Part shown: positions 6,195 to 7,975 of the stretch, one piece after another
Layout: every line of letters starts with the position of its first letter
How positions within the stretch are numbered: position 1 is the first letter of the stretch
Position numbers and translations under genes: made by a program
Assembly (NCBI GenBank): GCA_022360735.1
Contig: JAKSCF010000526.1
Span: 1 to 7,975 of the forward strand
Direction: 5' to 3'
From: Clostridia bacterium
GTDB taxonomy: Bacteria; Bacillota_A; Clostridia; Peptostreptococcales; JAAYPU01
Length of the DNA stretch: 7,975 nucleotides
The notes under the pieces: generated by a model
What the model was told of the DNA's origin: nothing
Databases searched by the model: none
What the model saw: only the letters and a program-made list of their open reading frames with translations

Positions 6195-7268
6195 ATGGAT
6201 TATTTGATATTAGTCATAAACCCTGGTTCCACTTCTACCAAGGTTGCTTTGTATGAGAACGAGAAGGAAAAGTGTACCGCCAATATTGAGCATACTGCCA
6301 GGGCGCTAAGTTCATTTCTCTCTATTAGTGAGCAAGGGCCCTTTCGTAAAGAGGCGATAATGAGATTTGTAAAAAGTCATGGGGTAGAAATACAGGATCT
6401 ATCGGCTGTAGTAGGAAGAGGAGGACTTTTACCTCCTGTAAAATCCGGTGCATATCAGGTGAATCAACTGATGGTAGATACACTAACCAATAACCCGGTT
6501 GGGGAGCATGCCTCCAACCTTGGTGCTATAATTGCTTATGACATTGCCCGTCCCCTTGAGATCCCAGCCTATATCTATGATGCTGTCGCCGTAGATGAAA
6601 TGGAAGCTATAGCTAAGATTACCGGCTTACGTGAGATACGGCGCAAAAGTCTGGTTCATACCTTAAATATGCGGGCAGCAGTGTTAAAAACCGTTGAGGA
6701 ATATGGATTTTCCTTTGCTGATACCAACTATGTTGTAGCGCATTTGGGCGGAGGGATATCGATCGGATTATTTGCCAAAGGGAAAATGATTGATATTGTT
6801 TCTGACGATGAGGGACCAATGTCTCCGGAGAGAGCCGGGCGAATTCCGGCTCAGGAAATGATCAGATTTTGTTCTGCCTACCAGCATGATAAAAAAACCC
6901 TTGCTCGGAAACTTAGAGGACAAGGAGGATTCCTCTCTCATCTGGGGACCAATAACACTTTGGAAGTTGAGGAAAAAATTAAAGCTGGAGACCAAGAAGC
7001 AGAAATGTTATATCGCGCCATGGCATACCAGGTAATCAAGGGTATAGGGGAACTGGCTGCAGCAGTCGGCGGAAAAGTAAAAAGAATCATCATGACCGGA
7101 GGCATTGCGCATTCTAAAATATTGACAAAATGGGTGAAAGAACAGGTGGAGTTTATATGCCCGGTGGAAATTATACCCGGAGAGAACGAAATGGAGGCAT
7201 TAGCCTGGGGTGCGCTGCGGGTACTAAGAGGTCAGGAAAAAGCCCGCAATTATGAGGGTACAAAATAA
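6195..7268 (+). CDS. buk: Butyrate kinase
   Basis: This encodes 357 residues, the usual size of butyrate kinases. The ATG at 6195 is chosen because the protein then begins MDYLILVINPGSTSTKVALY as in the family, and GAGGTG (6179-6184) lies 10 bases upstream; the frame is open further upstream but has no good start. Acetokinase-family landmarks are the N-terminal phosphate loop (NPGSTSTK, 9-16), VGRGGLLPPVKSGAY (73-87), EHASNLGA (104-111), YIYDAVAVDEM (126-136), RRKSLVHTLNMR (149-160), AHLGGGISIG (182-191) and MTGGIAHSK (300-308). It converts an acyl-phosphate (butyryl, isobutyryl, isovaleryl or similar) and ADP to the acid and ATP, reversibly, in the cytosol. In Bacillus bkd operons buk also sits beside E3 and E1/E2 genes. 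Here no phosphotransbutyrylase gene is in the window. E3 starts 24 bases later, so buk and E3 are probably co-transcribed. Confidence 0.94.
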   Translation: MDYLILVINPGSTSTKVALYENEKEKCTANIEHTARALSSFLSISEQGPFRKEAIMRFVKSHGVEIQDLSAVVGRGGLLPPVKSGAYQVNQLMVDTLTNNPVGEHASNLGAIIAYDIARPLEIPAYIYDAVAVDEMEAIAKITGLREIRRKSLVHTLNMRAAVLKTVEEYGFSFADTNYVVAHLGGGISIGLFAKGKMIDIVSDDEGPMSPERAGRIPAQEMIRFCSAYQHDKKTLARKLRGQGGFLSHLGTNNTLEVEEKIKAGDQEAEMLYRAMAYQVIKGIGELAAAVGGKVKRIIMTGGIAHSKILTKWVKEQVEFICPVEIIPGENEMEALAWGALRVLRGQEKARNYEGTK

Positions 7269-7292
7269 AGGGCTTATAAAGGAGTGATTTAC

Positions 7293-7975
7293 ATGAGCGA
7301 AAAGATGATCAATGACGTAGTAATTATCGGTGGAGGACCGGGGGGATATTCCGCAGCTATTTTAGCAGCTCGCCTTAAGTTAAATGTGACGCTTGTGGAA
7401 AAAGACAACCTAGGCGGTACCTGTTTAAATGCAGGCTGTATTCCCACCAAAGCTCTTTTAAAGTGTGCTGATGTTTATGCATCAGCAGCCGCAGCTGCAG
7501 AGTATGGTGTAGAGTATGGTTCGGTCCGGTTTGATTTTCAGAAGATGGCAGAATTTAAAAAGAGTGTCACAGCTCAACTGGTGGGTGGGGTTAATCATTT
7601 GGTGAAAGCCAATAAAATCAATCTTATTAAAGGCGAAGGCAAAATCGTCGATGGCCATACTGTTTTGGTAAAACATGAAAAAGGCAGCGAAGAAATAAAG
7701 ACCCATAACATTATTGTGGCTACCGGAGCTAAAGAAGTGATTATCCCAGGCTTTGAGCCTGACGGAGAGCAAATACTAAACAGCACACAAATGCTTTCCC
7801 TTCAAGAACTGCCCCGTCAACTGACCATTATCGGCGGCGGCGTCATTGGCGTAGAGTTTGCTTCTATCTTTGCCCGCCTGGGGGTAAAGGTAACCATTGT
7901 TGAACTGACGCCTAGTCTTATTCCTACAGAGGATGAGGAGCTTTCAAAAAACCTCAGATATTTTTTAGAAAAAAA
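7293..7975 (+). CDS. lpdA: Dihydrolipoamide dehydrogenase (E3), 3' truncated by window end
   Basis: The frame is open from the ATG at 7293, after AAAGGAGTG (7278-7286), to the window edge. The visible 227 residues are about half of the usual 460 or so. FAD is bound by IIGGGPGGYSAA (11-22). The redox-active disulfide is Cys44/Cys49 in GGTCLNAGCIPTKALL (41-56). IVATGA (141-146) is the second FAD-contact motif, and IIGGGVIGVEFA (179-190) is the NAD-binding loop. There is no N-terminal lipoyl domain, which some E3 chains carry. It reoxidises the dihydrolipoyl group of E2 with NAD+. The C-terminal interface domain with its catalytic His-Glu pair lies beyond the window. It is the fifth gene of the cluster, downstream of buk. 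Confidence 0.95.
   Translation, partial: MSEKMINDVVIIGGGPGGYSAAILAARLKLNVTLVEKDNLGGTCLNAGCIPTKALLKCADVYASAAAAAEYGVEYGSVRFDFQKMAEFKKSVTAQLVGGVNHLVKANKINLIKGEGKIVDGHTVLVKHEKGSEEIKTHNIIVATGAKEVIIPGFEPDGEQILNSTQMLSLQELPRQLTIIGGGVIGVEFASIFARLGVKVTIVELTPSLIPTEDEELSKNLRYFLEK

Noticed and set aside
7482..7786. Two minus-strand open frames inside the E3 gene
   Set aside because: They are antisense to an intact E3 reading frame with all expected motifs.
1..7975. CRISPR array, tRNA, rRNA, insertion sequence or phage genes
   Set aside because: No spaced direct repeats, tRNA-like folds, transposase motifs or flanking terminal repeats were seen on either strand.

Overview
The window looks like chromosomal DNA from a low-GC Gram-positive anaerobe, most likely a Clostridia-type Firmicute. 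This is inferred from AT-rich intergenic DNA, strong GGAGG-type ribosome binding sites before nearly every gene, and the gene content (butyrate kinase, a clostridial-type E1/E2/E3 oxo-acid dehydrogenase set, a bacterial PH-domain membrane protein). No species can be named from sequence alone.

Left part (1-1640): the 3' portion of a multi-pass membrane protein with bacterial PH domains (YdbT-like), whose start lies outside the window. It is followed by a small DUF2007-like gene with its own ribosome binding site and a good factor-independent terminator. These genes show no obvious link to the rest.

Middle (1647-2998): a LuxR-family transcription regulator on the minus strand, with a GAF-like and a PAS-like region ahead of the C-terminal helix-turn-helix and no receiver domain. 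It is divergent from the catabolic genes across a roughly 250-base AT-rich intergenic region that holds candidate promoters and several short palindromes. It is the natural candidate regulator of the operon.

Right part (2999-7975): a 2-oxo-acid/acetoin dehydrogenase-type gene set in the order E2, E1 alpha, E1 beta, [terminator], butyrate kinase, E3 (cut off by the window end). The likely chemistry is TPP-dependent oxidative cleavage of an oxo compound (E1), transfer of the acyl group to CoA (E2), and lipoate reoxidation with NAD+ (E3). The acyl-CoA could then be converted to acyl-phosphate, and butyrate kinase would make ATP. The phosphotransacylase needed for that middle step is not in the window.

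Points that stand out: the E2 lacks a recognisable peripheral subunit-binding domain and has DHAVMDG instead of DHRxxDG at its active site; the E1 alpha has an unusual substrate-side loop; a strong hairpin terminator splits the operon before butyrate kinase; and an open, in-frame stretch of about 35 codons sits between that terminator and the butyrate kinase start. Together these suggest a variant dehydrogenase with an unassigned substrate, not a textbook pyruvate, acetoin or branched-chain complex.
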